Assembly (NCBI GenBank): GCA_024233875.1
Contig: JACKPB010000002.1
Location: 372,001 to 436,000, forward strand
DNA length: 64,000 nucleotides
From: Leptospiraceae bacterium
Lineage (GTDB): Bacteria > Spirochaetota > Leptospiria > Leptospirales > Leptospiraceae
Reading direction: 5' to 3'
This document shows positions 17,047-26,913 of the stretch, piece after piece. The notes below the pieces were generated by a model. It saw only the letters and a list, made by a program, of their open reading frames with translations, was not told where the DNA came from and ran no database searches. The position numbers and the translations under genes are program-made. The number at the start of each line of letters is the position of its first letter. The first letter of the stretch is position 1.

Positions 17047-18825
17047 ATGTTAAATCTATTCAAAACTCATTCCATCAAGAATAAGGTAATCGGGGCAACC
17101 ACAACTCTTTTTATCTTTGTTGCTATGATAATGATGATTTCAATTTGGTTTTTTAATACTCTGAACATGATCACAATGTTTCAGAGATTTGAACGAAATC
17201 ACACTGTCAATTTGAATGAAGCCATAGCTAATTTTTATAGATATCAATCTACAGGTAATCTTACCTATTTTGAAAAATATAAAAAACTCATCAGGGTTCC
17301 TCAGTCTTACGCGTATACATTTGCAAGGATTGTTGAGATCATTGAAAAAGAAGGACAGAGCAAAGCGGCTGTAAGTTTGGGGTGGGTTTTCAAAGAAAGT
17401 CCACCCGAAATGAATCGGATCATAACAGAACGGGTGTATTTACTCCAATGGCATCCCCTGGTTAAGAAATTAATTAGAATAGCAGGAGAAGAGGAGCTGA
17501 AAACAAACGAATACATCGAAGAACTGGATGCATTTGTACTTCTCCCAAATTTGGATCAGAAAAATGCAAGGATGGAAAAGATCATAGAAATTGAATCCTT
17601 TTTGCTATTGAACGCTACTAAGTTTTCAGAGGCCTTGGAAGAGTTGAGTGAATTTGCTATCAATCTGGTGACGTTTGCACTCTTAGGATTGTTTGTGATG
17701 TTGATTTTTGTAGGAACGATTTTGGTTCATCGATTGGGGAAAGCTATCGAGAGTCAAATCAAAACCTATTCGGATAGATTCGAGCAGCTGGCATCTGTAG
17801 GTGGGGATCTAACCTTAAAGTTGGAGAACCAAAATAAAGATGAGATGAAGGCTCTTGCTGATGCCTTTAATATTTTTTTAGAAAAGCTTAGATTGATCAT
17901 TATACAAATAAAAGAGTCTTCGGTAGTATTGAGCCAAACCACAGAAACGATAGTCATCAATAGTAAGTCTGTTTCGAATGCATCACAAAAAGATGCTGCT
18001 TCCGTTCAACACATATCCTCCGCTCTCGAGGAATTGAGTCTCTCTATTCAGAGTGTTTTCAATGAAAGCGAAAATCAAAATCGTGATATGAATGAAATGC
18101 TATCCAATTTAGAAAATCTATCGGGTATGTTCGGGGAAATGATTGAACAGATCCGACAATCTCAAAAGCAGGGTGAGAAGATTACTCAAAATGCAAAAGA
18201 AGGAGAGAAGAACCTTGCTTTGATGAACAGAAGTATCACAACAATTGCAGAAAGTTCTCAGAAGATCAATGATACCATTAAAATCATTACATCAATTTCT
18301 GAGAAAATCAATTTACTTTCATTGAATGCTGCGATTGAAGCAGCTAGAGCCGGAGAGTCGGGCAAGGGATTTGTAGTCGTAGCTGACGAAATCTCTAAAT
18401 TGGCAGACCAAACAGCCGGAAGTATTAAGATGATTGCGGGACTTGTAGCTGAGAATAAAGAGCAGATTCAAATGGGGATTACTAATGTCAGTTCTGCTTC
18501 TGAAGGTATAAAAAAAGTAATTCATGATGTATTGAACATTCAGAAGACAATGGAGTCTATTGCCAGAATTGTCAAGGATCAGGAGTCTACAAACTCTAAT
18601 ATCAAACTAACAATATCTGATCTTCTCAGGCGTACAGGAAGCCTGAAAAATGCAATTTCGGAAGAGAAGGCCGGAGTTTCCTCAATAGCGGAATCTATGA
18701 CGGAATTGAATGTCAATTCTCAAAAAAATGCCAATAGTTCAGAAATTCTTTTGAGTCAAACGAATGAACTTCAAAAAGTTTCTAAAGAAATTTTACAGGC
18801 AGTAGAAATTTTTAAAACGAATTGA
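17047..18825 (+). CDS. Methyl-accepting chemotaxis protein
   Basis: A 592-residue chemoreceptor. TM1 spans about residues 17-38 and TM2 about 205-228. The periplasmic region between them is long and helical, like a four-helix-bundle sensor. A HAMP-like linker follows. The signalling hairpin has the conserved tip EKINLLSLNAAIEAARAGESGKGFVVVA split here at about residues 420-450, flanked by heptad-rich methylation helices. There is no C-terminal CheR-binding pentapeptide. The ligand is unknown. CheD, which acts on such receptors, is encoded at 39.3-39.8 kb. Confidence 0.93.
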   Translation: MLNLFKTHSIKNKVIGATTTLFIFVAMIMMISIWFFNTLNMITMFQRFERNHTVNLNEAIANFYRYQSTGNLTYFEKYKKLIRVPQSYAYTFARIVEIIEKEGQSKAAVSLGWVFKESPPEMNRIITERVYLLQWHPLVKKLIRIAGEEELKTNEYIEELDAFVLLPNLDQKNARMEKIIEIESFLLLNATKFSEALEELSEFAINLVTFALLGLFVMLIFVGTILVHRLGKAIESQIKTYSDRFEQLASVGGDLTLKLENQNKDEMKALADAFNIFLEKLRLIIIQIKESSVVLSQTTETIVINSKSVSNASQKDAASVQHISSALEELSLSIQSVFNESENQNRDMNEMLSNLENLSGMFGEMIEQIRQSQKQGEKITQNAKEGEKNLALMNRSITTIAESSQKINDTIKIITSISEKINLLSLNAAIEAARAGESGKGFVVVADEISKLADQTAGSIKMIAGLVAENKEQIQMGITNVSSASEGIKKVIHDVLNIQKTMESIARIVKDQESTNSNIKLTISDLLRRTGSLKNAISEEKAGVSSIAESMTELNVNSQKNANSSEILLSQTNELQKVSKEILQAVEIFKTN

Positions 18826-18839
18826 TTCATGAATGAGTG

Positions 18840-18861
18840 AAGGGGTCGATTTTGACTCCTT
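18840..18861 (+). terminator. Possible terminator hairpin after chemoreceptor gene
   Basis: AAGGGGTC and GACTCCTT form an 8-base-pair stem with one G-U pair and a six-base loop, 15 bases after the MCP stop codon. There is no run of T after it, so it may be a weak or Rho-assisted terminator. Confidence 0.4.
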
Positions 18862-18992
18862 TGTCTGAGTGAATGGGATTGTGCCATGTACATTTCTTCA
18901 TAAGAATTAAGAAATCCTTTCCTGGTTAGTAAGTAACGTTTAGTTTCTATAAAAAGAATTATTCTAATTCTATAGTGTTTTTCTTAAATTTT

Positions 18993-19049
18993 TAAACGGC
19001 CAACGCTTAGAGCCGTTTATTGATTCTCAAAATCAATAACCTTTTTTTT
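18993..19049 (+). terminator. Two tandem hairpins and a T-tract upstream of an envelope gene
   Basis: The first hairpin is TAAACGGC/GCCGTTTA (18993-19000, 19012-19019) with an 11-base loop. The second is TATTGATT/AATCAATA (19018-19025, 19031-19038) with a five-base loop, followed by CTTTTTTTT. The pair has the shape of an intrinsic terminator. It ends only nine bases before the ATG of the next gene, which lacks a clear ribosome site, so it may be part of a regulated leader instead of a plain terminator. Confidence 0.45.
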
Positions 19050-19057
19050 ATAGCTAT

Positions 19058-19822
19058 ATGCAATCTAAGTCCCTTCTGGTTTCTCTTCTAATGCTATGGA
19101 TTTTCCTTCAACCGATTCTATCGATTGAAGACGAGATTCAGGTTTATACGGATTCGATGAATGCTCCGGGGAAGTATGGAGTTGAACTTCATTCAAATTA
19201 CGTCAATGAAGGGAGTACAAAACCCGAATATCGAGGAGAACTTCCTACCGATCATGTGACTCAGGCTGTTACAGAATTTGCTTACGGGTTGAATAAAAAT
19301 TTTGAAGCGGGACTTTACTTTCCTCCTATGGCTTTAGCACCGGATGGAAGTATCTATGAAAATGGAATCAGGTTCAGAATTAAATTTATCGGAGATAGTT
19401 TGTTGGAAAACAGACTATTTTGGGGATTGAATACAGAAGTTGGTTATTCGACTAAAAGAGTTTCTGATACTTCGTACAACTTAGAGTTCCGTCCTATAAT
19501 CGGTTACAAAGCAGATGATTGGTTGATCTCATTCAATCCGAATATGGAAGCTCCTCTTTCCGGAAAATCTTCTATGCCGGATTTTGATCCCTGTTTGAAA
19601 GCAGGGTATTATGTCAAAAAAGGAATCTTACTCGGATTTGAAGAGTACCTGGGTTTGGGTCCGCTCAATCAAATGAACAGCCTCAGGGATGCTGAAAGTC
19701 TTTTCTTCCTGGCTACTGACATTAGTCTGGAAAAATTGAATTTGAATTTTGGTGTTGGGAGAGGGAACCAAAATATGCGGGACAAGGGAGTGGTAAAGAT
19801 GATTTTTACTATACCATTTTGA
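19058..19822 (+). CDS. Probable outer-membrane beta-barrel or exported protein
   Basis: A 254-residue protein with a signal peptide (about residues 1-22, cleavage near LSIED). The mature part is made of alternating short strands with many aromatic residues, glycines and turns, and ends in phenylalanine (FTIPF), a common ending for outer-membrane barrels. I see no enzyme motif and do not recognise a family beyond a loose likeness to transporter-type DUF barrels. The ATG at 19058 follows a hairpin and T-tract with no good ribosome site; no other start fits the signal peptide. Confidence 0.7.
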   Translation: MQSKSLLVSLLMLWIFLQPILSIEDEIQVYTDSMNAPGKYGVELHSNYVNEGSTKPEYRGELPTDHVTQAVTEFAYGLNKNFEAGLYFPPMALAPDGSIYENGIRFRIKFIGDSLLENRLFWGLNTEVGYSTKRVSDTSYNLEFRPIIGYKADDWLISFNPNMEAPLSGKSSMPDFDPCLKAGYYVKKGILLGFEEYLGLGPLNQMNSLRDAESLFFLATDISLEKLNLNFGVGRGNQNMRDKGVVKMIFTIPF

Positions 19823-19926
19823 GATTCTGGGGATTCTAAAAATTTTTAAAATTGACACCGAAAACAAAAAACACAATATTTAAGGCAAATGATCCGCTCC
19901 AAAAGCAGGCATTTAGGTGAAGAACG

Positions 19927-20574
19927 ATGAAAAAAAAGAATCCTCTAATTGATAAGTATTTAATTGATGGATGCGGACGTTGCCCGCTGGTGGGCACTCC
20001 TGAATGTAAGGTCAATCGATGGCCAAAAGAACTAAGACATTTGAGGAAATTGATTCTCGACTCCGGATTGACTGAAGAGTTAAAGTGGAAATTACCCTGT
20101 TATACTTTTGAGAATAGCAATGTACTCATCTTGAGTGCATTTAAAGAATTTTGCTCAGTAAATTTTTTTAAGGGAGCTTTGCTCAAGGATCCTGATGGGG
20201 TTTTAGATCGGGCAGGGGAGAATACCCAATCTGCCCGTATCCTTAAATTTACATCCATTGAAGAAGTTAGGCAAAAGGAAGATTTTCTCAAAAAATTCAT
20301 CCGGGAAGCAATAGAAATAGAAAAATCCGGGTTACGGGTTCAAAAGTCAGATGCTCAATTGGTCTTTCCCCCTGAACTCCTAAAAATTTTTGAGGGCAAT
20401 CCCGATTTGAAAAATGCTTTCCTGAACCTCACTCCAGGTCGACAGAGAGCTTACAATATCTACTTTACGGCTCCAAAACAATCCAGGACCCGTGAATCAA
20501 GAATCGAAAAGTCGATCCAAAAAATTCTCGATGGAAAGGGTTTGAATGATGAATATACGTCTAAAAAGAGGTAA
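19927..20574 (+). CDS. DUF1801/YdeI-family protein
   Basis: A soluble protein of 215 residues. The N-terminus has a cysteine cluster (CGRCPLVGTPECKV, residues 17-30), then a DUF1801-like domain with WKLPCYTFENSNVLILSAFKEFCSVNFFKGALL. The C-terminal part (PGRQRAYNIYFTAPKQSRTRESRIEKSIQKI, split across residues 178-205) is the YdeI/OmpD-associated repeat region. Members are linked to stress or bacteriocin tolerance in other bacteria, but the molecular role is not known. An AGGTGAAG ribosome site precedes the ATG. It stands alone. Confidence 0.8.
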   Translation: MKKKNPLIDKYLIDGCGRCPLVGTPECKVNRWPKELRHLRKLILDSGLTEELKWKLPCYTFENSNVLILSAFKEFCSVNFFKGALLKDPDGVLDRAGENTQSARILKFTSIEEVRQKEDFLKKFIREAIEIEKSGLRVQKSDAQLVFPPELLKIFEGNPDLKNAFLNLTPGRQRAYNIYFTAPKQSRTRESRIEKSIQKILDGKGLNDEYTSKKR

Positions 20575-20931
20575 GGAAATGAATTTCTCGTTTTCTATGA
20601 TATTTTTCATAAATTTAGAGGATTTTCTACCTTTTCTCTAAAAAAGTTTTGCTTCCGATTTTTGGGAGAAGGTAGATATTCAAAGGTTTTATTACTTTAG
20701 ATGCTTAATTTCTTTTGAAATTGACTTTTCTAAATTTAGTGCAGGAGTGAATTTCAAAAAAAAATTAAGTGTATGATAATTTCTTGACTAGAGAATTGGA
20801 AGTGAATAGAAAATTTAAGTATACTCCAATCGAAATGTTAACTTTGAATTTTATCAAGAGTTTGGGTGAAGACTCAACGGGTACATGGAAATTTTTTAAC
20901 CGAAATTGCTTACCCACTTCGGGCTGATGAA
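20575..20931. other. AT-rich intergenic region before the repeat lipoprotein
   Basis: I see no gene here. It holds a weak AT-rich stem (TTTAGAG 20614-20620 with CTCTAAA 20636-20642), possibly ending the upstream transcript. It also holds a CTAAATTTAG palindrome (20730-20739) and two TTGACT hexamers (20721, 20784) without convincing -10 partners. The promoter of the large lipoprotein is probably in here. Confidence 0.4.
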
Positions 20932-23900
20932 ATGAAAAAACAGATTAGTAATACACTTCATATCTTTCTGGTTTCCATAATCTGCTTTTTTCTATTCTCC
21001 TCCTGTAAGATTCCCAAACCTCCTATCAATTTCCTCGGTTTTTTTCCTATTCTGGACATAAGCAAGCAGATTACCCTGGAAAACCACATCGGAAGGTTTA
21101 CAAATGAATATGGAAGAGAGGCCAGTTTTACAATTCAACTTACCCAGCCCCCCTTTTATGATGTGAAAATCGGACCGATTAAGTCTTTGGATGTTACTGA
21201 AGGAATTGTGGTAAGTGATACATATCTAACTTTCAATTCAAATAATTATAATACTCCACAAACTGTGACTGTGCGAGGTGTAGAAGATGGGATATCTGAT
21301 GGCAATCAGGAATACAGGATTTCTTTTGGAAGTGTAGTTACCCAGGACTATAGTTATTCTCTATTGAATGTTCCCGATGTGATTCTCGTCAATACTGACA
21401 AAGAGACAGCCGGGATCGCGTCCTCTCCCCGATTGGGACTCTCTACGAATGAGGTCGGAACCACTGCTGAAATAAATGTAGTCCTTTCTACCCAACCCGG
21501 AGCCGATGTTGTGATACCCGGATTTATATCTGACAACACATCTGAATGTACAGTCTCCGGTTCCATTACTTTTACAACAGAAAATTGGGATCAGCCACAA
21601 AAAGTAATTGTAACAGGTGTAGACGATCTCTCTGTAGATGGTGCCAAAAACTGCTATATATCGAGTCAAAATTCTAGCAGTGAGGATAAGGTTTATGAAA
21701 ATAAGACAATGACTGTGATTACAGTTGTCAATGTGGATAATGATATTCCGGGTTTTACATACATTCCTTTGACTTCTGCAGAAACTACTGAAGCCGGAGG
21801 ACAGGCACAGTTTGGGATGGTTATGAACACAAAACCATACGGAAATATTTCTATAACCGGAATCAGCAGTAGTGATTCTTCGGAAGGCTCAGTCAATCCT
21901 GCAAATATCAGTTTTACTACAAATGATTGGAATGTATCCAAGATCATTACTCTTACCGGACAGGATGATTTTATGGAAGATGGAAATATCAACTACACAG
22001 TTGTCTTCCCTAATTCATCTATTGTAGATCCTTTGGATACAGCGTATGACAATTTTACACTTTCATCTGCCGGTTCTTTTACAAATATCGACAATGACAC
22101 CAGGGGAGTAGATGTTGTTCCTCTTGCCCCGAGCACTTCTTTGTCTCCATTGGTCACTACTGAGGGTGGGGGAGCTGGAACATTTCAGGTTCGTCTGACA
22201 TCTGTTCCCTGTGATAGTCCATCCACACCTGAGAATTGTTCTCCGACGTCAGTAACTATAAATCTTACGAACAACGATACAACCCAGTATTCAATCAGCC
22301 CTGCCAGCCTTACTTTCTCACCGGCAAATTACAATACCTATCAAACTGTCACAGTTACAGCTGTAGATGATAAAATAGATGATGATGATAGTTATCATAC
22401 TCTTGTCCTGGAGTCTATCGTAAGCACAAGCGATTACGGTGGACTCAACCCGAATGATGTCTCCATTCAAGTTGTTGACAATGATACTGCCGGTTTTACA
22501 GTAAGTCCCTCGGGCGGAGTGACAGTGAATGAGAATGATCCTGGTGCAACTGGTTTGGAAGCTAGCTTTACCGTTGTCCTGAATTCCGAACCAACTTCTA
22601 CTGTGACGATAGGGTCGATTACAAGTTCCGATACCCTGGAAGTAACTGTGGCGCCCACAACGGGAGGCGGGAATACACCCATTACCAATCGAACTCTTGT
22701 ATTTACACCGACTGAAAATCAGGCTGTGATAAATTCTGATTCCAACGGAGATAGTTTGAATGATACAAGCACAGGAGGTTGGAATGTACCTCAGACTGTC
22801 AGAGTACGTGCTGTAGTAGATGGAACCTTGGATGGAACTAAAGACCGATTGATTCGTTTTGGATCGAGAACTACAACAGATACCAAGTATTCAAACTCCA
22901 CCACCACACCTCTGAATGATCTCCCGGCTACCAACATAGATAGCGGTACTCCTTTTATTGTACTGCAATCTATCTCTTCTACTTCATTCAATGAAGATGG
23001 AACTTCTACGATTACATTTCAAATCGTACTGGCAACCCTCCCTCTAAGTAACGTTACTATTTCTAATATTACATCATCCGATACCACAGAAGGAGTCATC
23101 CTACCCAATGGAGGAGGTTCTCCTATTACCAATAGGACTTTAATCTTCACCACATCAACCAATCAATCTGTTACAGGAACGAATACTACAACAGGTGGCT
23201 GGAATGTACCTCAAACAATTACAGTCCAGAGTGTTACCGATGATTTTGCTGATGGGAATATTAGTTTTAAAGTAAATATCCCTGCTGCTACAGGAGGAGC
23301 GGATTACAATGGAAAATTTCCGACTTCTTCAAATGCTGCTTACAGCAATGGTACGGGAGAATTGACTCTTACAAATCTGGACAATGATACCCGGGGTATT
23401 ACAGTTTCTAAAGCGTCGATATCAGTTACCGAAGGAGGTGCTCCGGATACATTCACAGTGAAGTTGAACTCAGATCCCTGCACAACTCCTTCGACTCCTT
23501 CCAGTTGCTCCTCAGGATCGGTGACCTTGAATCTGACGAATAATAACACTACCCAGTATAGCGTATCACCAACTAGTTTGACTTTCAATACAGGCACATG
23601 GAATTCAGCTCAAACGGTAACGATCACTCCTCTGGATGATAATTTTGATGAATCAGACATTACCTATTCTCTTGTGTTTGATGCCATCACAGGGACAACT
23701 GACTATGGGGGTTTGGATCCTGCTGATTTGCCAATTACCGTTGTGGACAATGATACAGCTGCAATCAATCTTACCCTACAAACAAATTATTCCGATGTAA
23801 CCTCGAGTAATGGAGGATTTACAGAATACAAATTGAATCTGGGATCTCGTCCTGCTCCAGGAAATTCGGTAACGGTCACCGCTTCAGTACCCACCGCAGC

Positions 23901-25671
23901 ACCTCAGGAAGGTAGTATCTTAGCTGCGGATAATACTACTCAATTGAATTCCAGATCATTTGTTTTTACTGATTCTGACTGGAATACAGTTCAAACTTTT
24001 CGGGTAAGGGGTCTTACGGGTTCCGGAACGGGAAGTGCTACTTTTGTCCTGACACTTTCAGCTTCTGAGGGTCCGACTGTTCCACCTACTGGCTATACAG
24101 CCTTAACTTACAATTCCTATAATAGTATCACAAAAACCCAAACAATAACTAATTATCATATAGGTACGGGAAAAAAGATACGTCTGGCAGGATCTACAAG
24201 TACACTTGCGGAAAGTAGTAATACGACAGGTCTGTTCTATGTACTATTGAATCAGGCTCCGGTCGCGGATGTTACTGTTAATTTAGGAATTGATTCGTCA
24301 TTTCCCTGTACATTGCCTGCATCAGTTGGGTCCACTAAGCAATTTTCTTTGGATAAAACATCGATTACCTTAACGTCTGCAAACTGGTCAGAACTAACTA
24401 CGAATACTCAGGTAAAGGTGAGTAAGGTGGATGATGCTGTAGATGATGGAGATGTAATTTGTAACCTGAGAGTCACCTCTGTGAGTTCTACCGACCCCTA
24501 TTATTCCGGTCTGGGAAGTACGGACTATGAAGAGCCTCTAATCAAAGTCAGTGATAATGATATTCGTGGAGTGACATTTCAGAATTCCAGTCCTGTTCTC
24601 TCATCCAACTTAACAGTCAGTCGCTCCGGAGCTATCGGAACAGTAGATCTTGTTCTAGATTCCCAGCCTACATCGGATGTGACCCTGAGTTTTAGTGATA
24701 CAGGAACTCTTCTGAATTACTCACCCGGAACACTGACGTTTACCCCAGCTAATTACTCCACACCCCAAACTTTATCCATATCCGGAAATTCGAGTGGTTC
24801 GGCATCGGATGTGTCAGTGACAGTGCAAGTCTCTGCATCTTCGGGAGAATCATCCACCGGAGCGTCTAATTCAGGGATCTACAATGGATGGACAGGAAAT
24901 ATTACTGTAAATAGAGTTGGGGAGATCTATGATTTAGTTCCATGCACCGGAGCCGGTGCCGGAACCTGTTCGGCAGCGAATGCTACGGGAGGTGTAGTTA
25001 CGGGAACATACAATACGAGTGAAAGTGGTGGGAAATCTTACTTTGGAATTCGATTGCGTGCCAAACCATCATCTAACGTTACGATTCCAATTTCGAGCAG
25101 CAATACTGCTGAAGGGATTGTTTCTACTCCAAATTTAACATTTACACCTACTGATTTCAATACTTTTCAAGTAGTTACTATTACCGGAGTAGATGACTTT
25201 TCTATAGATGGAAATATTGCTTACTCGATAGTTTTTGGGGCTATGGCCGGTGATGGTAATTTTTCTGTTACGATTCCTTCTCTTACAGTGACAAATCTAG
25301 ACAATGATACTGCTTCTGTAGTTTTGTCGGTAACTTCAGAAACCAGTATAGGTGAATCGTCATTGGGAAGATCCTTTACTGTCAAACTGAATAGTCAACC
25401 CACTGCAGATGTGTCGATTCCTCTGAGTGTAAATACACCTACAGCACCGGATACAGGCCTAACAATTACATCCGGCGCTACCCTGATATTTACTTCGGCG
25501 AATTGGAATGTACCTCAGACTGTAACTTTCACCTGGGCGTATGATGGAACAGCCCTTCCCACTACAAGAGATCATAGTATTCTGTTAGGCACAATCACAA
25601 GCACCGATCCGGACTATTCAGGAATGAATCCGCCTGATTACTCCATATCTATAACAAATACACCTCTTTAA
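20932..25671 (+). CDS. Very large Calx-beta-like repeat lipoprotein
   Basis: A 1579-residue lipoprotein. The ATG at 20932 gives a lipoprotein signal ending LFSSC; a GTG 22 codons earlier would bury it. The rest is about twelve tandem beta-sandwich units of 100-130 residues. Each has a strand like LTFTPANYNTPQTVTVTGV, a D-D-G turn, and a VDNDT-type junction (Ca2+-binding in Calx-beta folds). Several units carry inserts. Composition is very rich in Thr, Ser and Asn, with little charge, and it has almost no cysteine. It is probably displayed on the cell surface, as adhesin or matrix protein. It faces a TPR lipoprotein gene, with a four-base gap. Confidence 0.85.
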   Translation: MKKQISNTLHIFLVSIICFFLFSSCKIPKPPINFLGFFPILDISKQITLENHIGRFTNEYGREASFTIQLTQPPFYDVKIGPIKSLDVTEGIVVSDTYLTFNSNNYNTPQTVTVRGVEDGISDGNQEYRISFGSVVTQDYSYSLLNVPDVILVNTDKETAGIASSPRLGLSTNEVGTTAEINVVLSTQPGADVVIPGFISDNTSECTVSGSITFTTENWDQPQKVIVTGVDDLSVDGAKNCYISSQNSSSEDKVYENKTMTVITVVNVDNDIPGFTYIPLTSAETTEAGGQAQFGMVMNTKPYGNISITGISSSDSSEGSVNPANISFTTNDWNVSKIITLTGQDDFMEDGNINYTVVFPNSSIVDPLDTAYDNFTLSSAGSFTNIDNDTRGVDVVPLAPSTSLSPLVTTEGGGAGTFQVRLTSVPCDSPSTPENCSPTSVTINLTNNDTTQYSISPASLTFSPANYNTYQTVTVTAVDDKIDDDDSYHTLVLESIVSTSDYGGLNPNDVSIQVVDNDTAGFTVSPSGGVTVNENDPGATGLEASFTVVLNSEPTSTVTIGSITSSDTLEVTVAPTTGGGNTPITNRTLVFTPTENQAVINSDSNGDSLNDTSTGGWNVPQTVRVRAVVDGTLDGTKDRLIRFGSRTTTDTKYSNSTTTPLNDLPATNIDSGTPFIVLQSISSTSFNEDGTSTITFQIVLATLPLSNVTISNITSSDTTEGVILPNGGGSPITNRTLIFTTSTNQSVTGTNTTTGGWNVPQTITVQSVTDDFADGNISFKVNIPAATGGADYNGKFPTSSNAAYSNGTGELTLTNLDNDTRGITVSKASISVTEGGAPDTFTVKLNSDPCTTPSTPSSCSSGSVTLNLTNNNTTQYSVSPTSLTFNTGTWNSAQTVTITPLDDNFDESDITYSLVFDAITGTTDYGGLDPADLPITVVDNDTAAINLTLQTNYSDVTSSNGGFTEYKLNLGSRPAPGNSVTVTASVPTAAPQEGSILAADNTTQLNSRSFVFTDSDWNTVQTFRVRGLTGSGTGSATFVLTLSASEGPTVPPTGYTALTYNSYNSITKTQTITNYHIGTGKKIRLAGSTSTLAESSNTTGLFYVLLNQAPVADVTVNLGIDSSFPCTLPASVGSTKQFSLDKTSITLTSANWSELTTNTQVKVSKVDDAVDDGDVICNLRVTSVSSTDPYYSGLGSTDYEEPLIKVSDNDIRGVTFQNSSPVLSSNLTVSRSGAIGTVDLVLDSQPTSDVTLSFSDTGTLLNYSPGTLTFTPANYSTPQTLSISGNSSGSASDVSVTVQVSASSGESSTGASNSGIYNGWTGNITVNRVGEIYDLVPCTGAGAGTCSAANATGGVVTGTYNTSESGGKSYFGIRLRAKPSSNVTIPISSSNTAEGIVSTPNLTFTPTDFNTFQVVTITGVDDFSIDGNIAYSIVFGAMAGDGNFSVTIPSLTVTNLDNDTASVVLSVTSETSIGESSLGRSFTVKLNSQPTADVSIPLSVNTPTAPDTGLTITSGATLIFTSANWNVPQTVTFTWAYDGTALPTTRDHSILLGTITSTDPDYSGMNPPDYSISITNTPL

Positions 25672-25675
25672 GAGA

Positions 25676-26692
25676 TCATTCAAGAGATTCCAGTGTAGCT
25701 AATTTTTTCTCTGCTAATTCTTTGTACTTTTTGGATTGGTCGTCATTGGGTGAAACTATGAGTAAAAGATTGAAGATAGGAATGCACTCTTTTAGCTTTT
25801 GGTTTTCATAGAGTCCAACAGCTCTGGAAAAATATGTATTGAAGTCGGATTCCACTGCAGATTTGCATTGTGACATCACCCGTGAAGAGTCTTTGTAGCT
25901 TCCTCTGATATTATTGATATGCGTGATACAATCCAAAGGTTTATTGGCCTTGAGGGCGGATGTAGCATTCTGATAATGTCGATAATTATAAGCATTTAGA
26001 TTAGAAACGGACAATTGCTTTCTTGCATCTTCATAATCCGGATAAATTGAAAGTGCTTTTTGATATGATTTGCTGGCGGCTGCGTAATTGCTTGCCTGCA
26101 ATTGCTTTTCTCCTTCCTGAAAATGTGGGGTTGCTTCTGCAAGTAAGCTAGAATCAAGAGTCTGTTTTTGAGCAATGACCTTTTGGTTATTAGGGTCTAT
26201 CTCCATAAGTTTGTTCACCTGCACCAGCGCATCGTTTAATTTTTTCTTTTCGATTAGAGAGTCAATTAGTTTGAATTTTGTATCAAAATGTTCGATGACC
26301 TTCCCATCCTTCAGAAGGCTTCCTATTCTAGTATCTGCATCTAAATACTTACTGTCAGGACTATAAGACAGACAGATCCTGTAATTCAAAATGGCATCAA
26401 TCGGAGAGGACTTCTTCTCAAAATACTGACCTTTTTCGTAGTATTTTTTTGTATTCTGGTTGATCGTGTATTCGATTTTCGCTATGTACTTATCCACATC
26501 CTGATACTCGGGATCTACACTTATGATATCCTGAAAAGTCAGTAAAGAATCTCTATATTGCTTTTTGGAATACAGTTCTTTTCCTGATTTGTACTTTTCA
26601 GCCAGGTCGTTTTTCGTACGAAGATATAAATAATTGGAAACGACACAATTGGAGAGACTTAGAAGTAATAAAATAGCATAAAATTTTTTCAT
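25676..26692 (-). CDS. TPR-repeat lipoprotein
   Basis: A 338-residue lipoprotein with a short signal and lipobox LSNC (residue 16 is the likely lipidated cysteine). The mature part is helical, with five or more tetratricopeptide-like units (AEKYKSGKELYSKKQYRDSL, then NYAAASKSYQKALSIYPDYE) spaced 30-40 residues apart. TPR domains bind other proteins, so it likely scaffolds an envelope complex. AAGGA lies seven bases before the ATG. It converges on the large repeat lipoprotein gene without an evident terminator between them. Confidence 0.8.
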   Translation of the reverse strand: MKKFYAILLLLSLSNCVVSNYLYLRTKNDLAEKYKSGKELYSKKQYRDSLLTFQDIISVDPEYQDVDKYIAKIEYTINQNTKKYYEKGQYFEKKSSPIDAILNYRICLSYSPDSKYLDADTRIGSLLKDGKVIEHFDTKFKLIDSLIEKKKLNDALVQVNKLMEIDPNNQKVIAQKQTLDSSLLAEATPHFQEGEKQLQASNYAAASKSYQKALSIYPDYEDARKQLSVSNLNAYNYRHYQNATSALKANKPLDCITHINNIRGSYKDSSRVMSQCKSAVESDFNTYFSRAVGLYENQKLKECIPIFNLLLIVSPNDDQSKKYKELAEKKLATLESLE

Positions 26693-26854
26693 AAGTTATC
26701 CTTATGTTAAGTAAATTTGCATCAATAAAATTGATTCTTTAGCTTAGTTTCAATTCATTTCCAATCAAGACTTTTTTCTATTCAATATATAAAAAATTAT
26801 TTACCATATCTCATAAGTAATTTAATATCTGGTAAAGGTAGTTTTTATTCAAGT

Positions 26855-26875
26855 CACCGGTGTATACGTGATCAC
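26855..26875. promoter_or_regulatory. Cluster of three overlapping palindromes upstream of cyclase gene
   Basis: CACCGGTG (26855-26862), GTATAC (26862-26867) and GTGATCAC (26868-26875) are three perfect palindromes packed into 21 bases, 38 bases before the cyclase start. The rest of the 220-base divergent spacer is AT-rich and plain. This may be an operator for the cyclase or the TPR lipoprotein; it does not match the CRP consensus. Confidence 0.35.
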
Positions 26876-26913
26876 TTTAAATTGTTCAAAAATTTTAGAA
26901 TTGAGATGATATT

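Noticed and set aside
26855..26875. CRP/cAMP-receptor site upstream of the cyclase
   Set aside because: The palindromes do not fit TGTGA-N6-TCACA in spacing, so a CRP site is not claimed.
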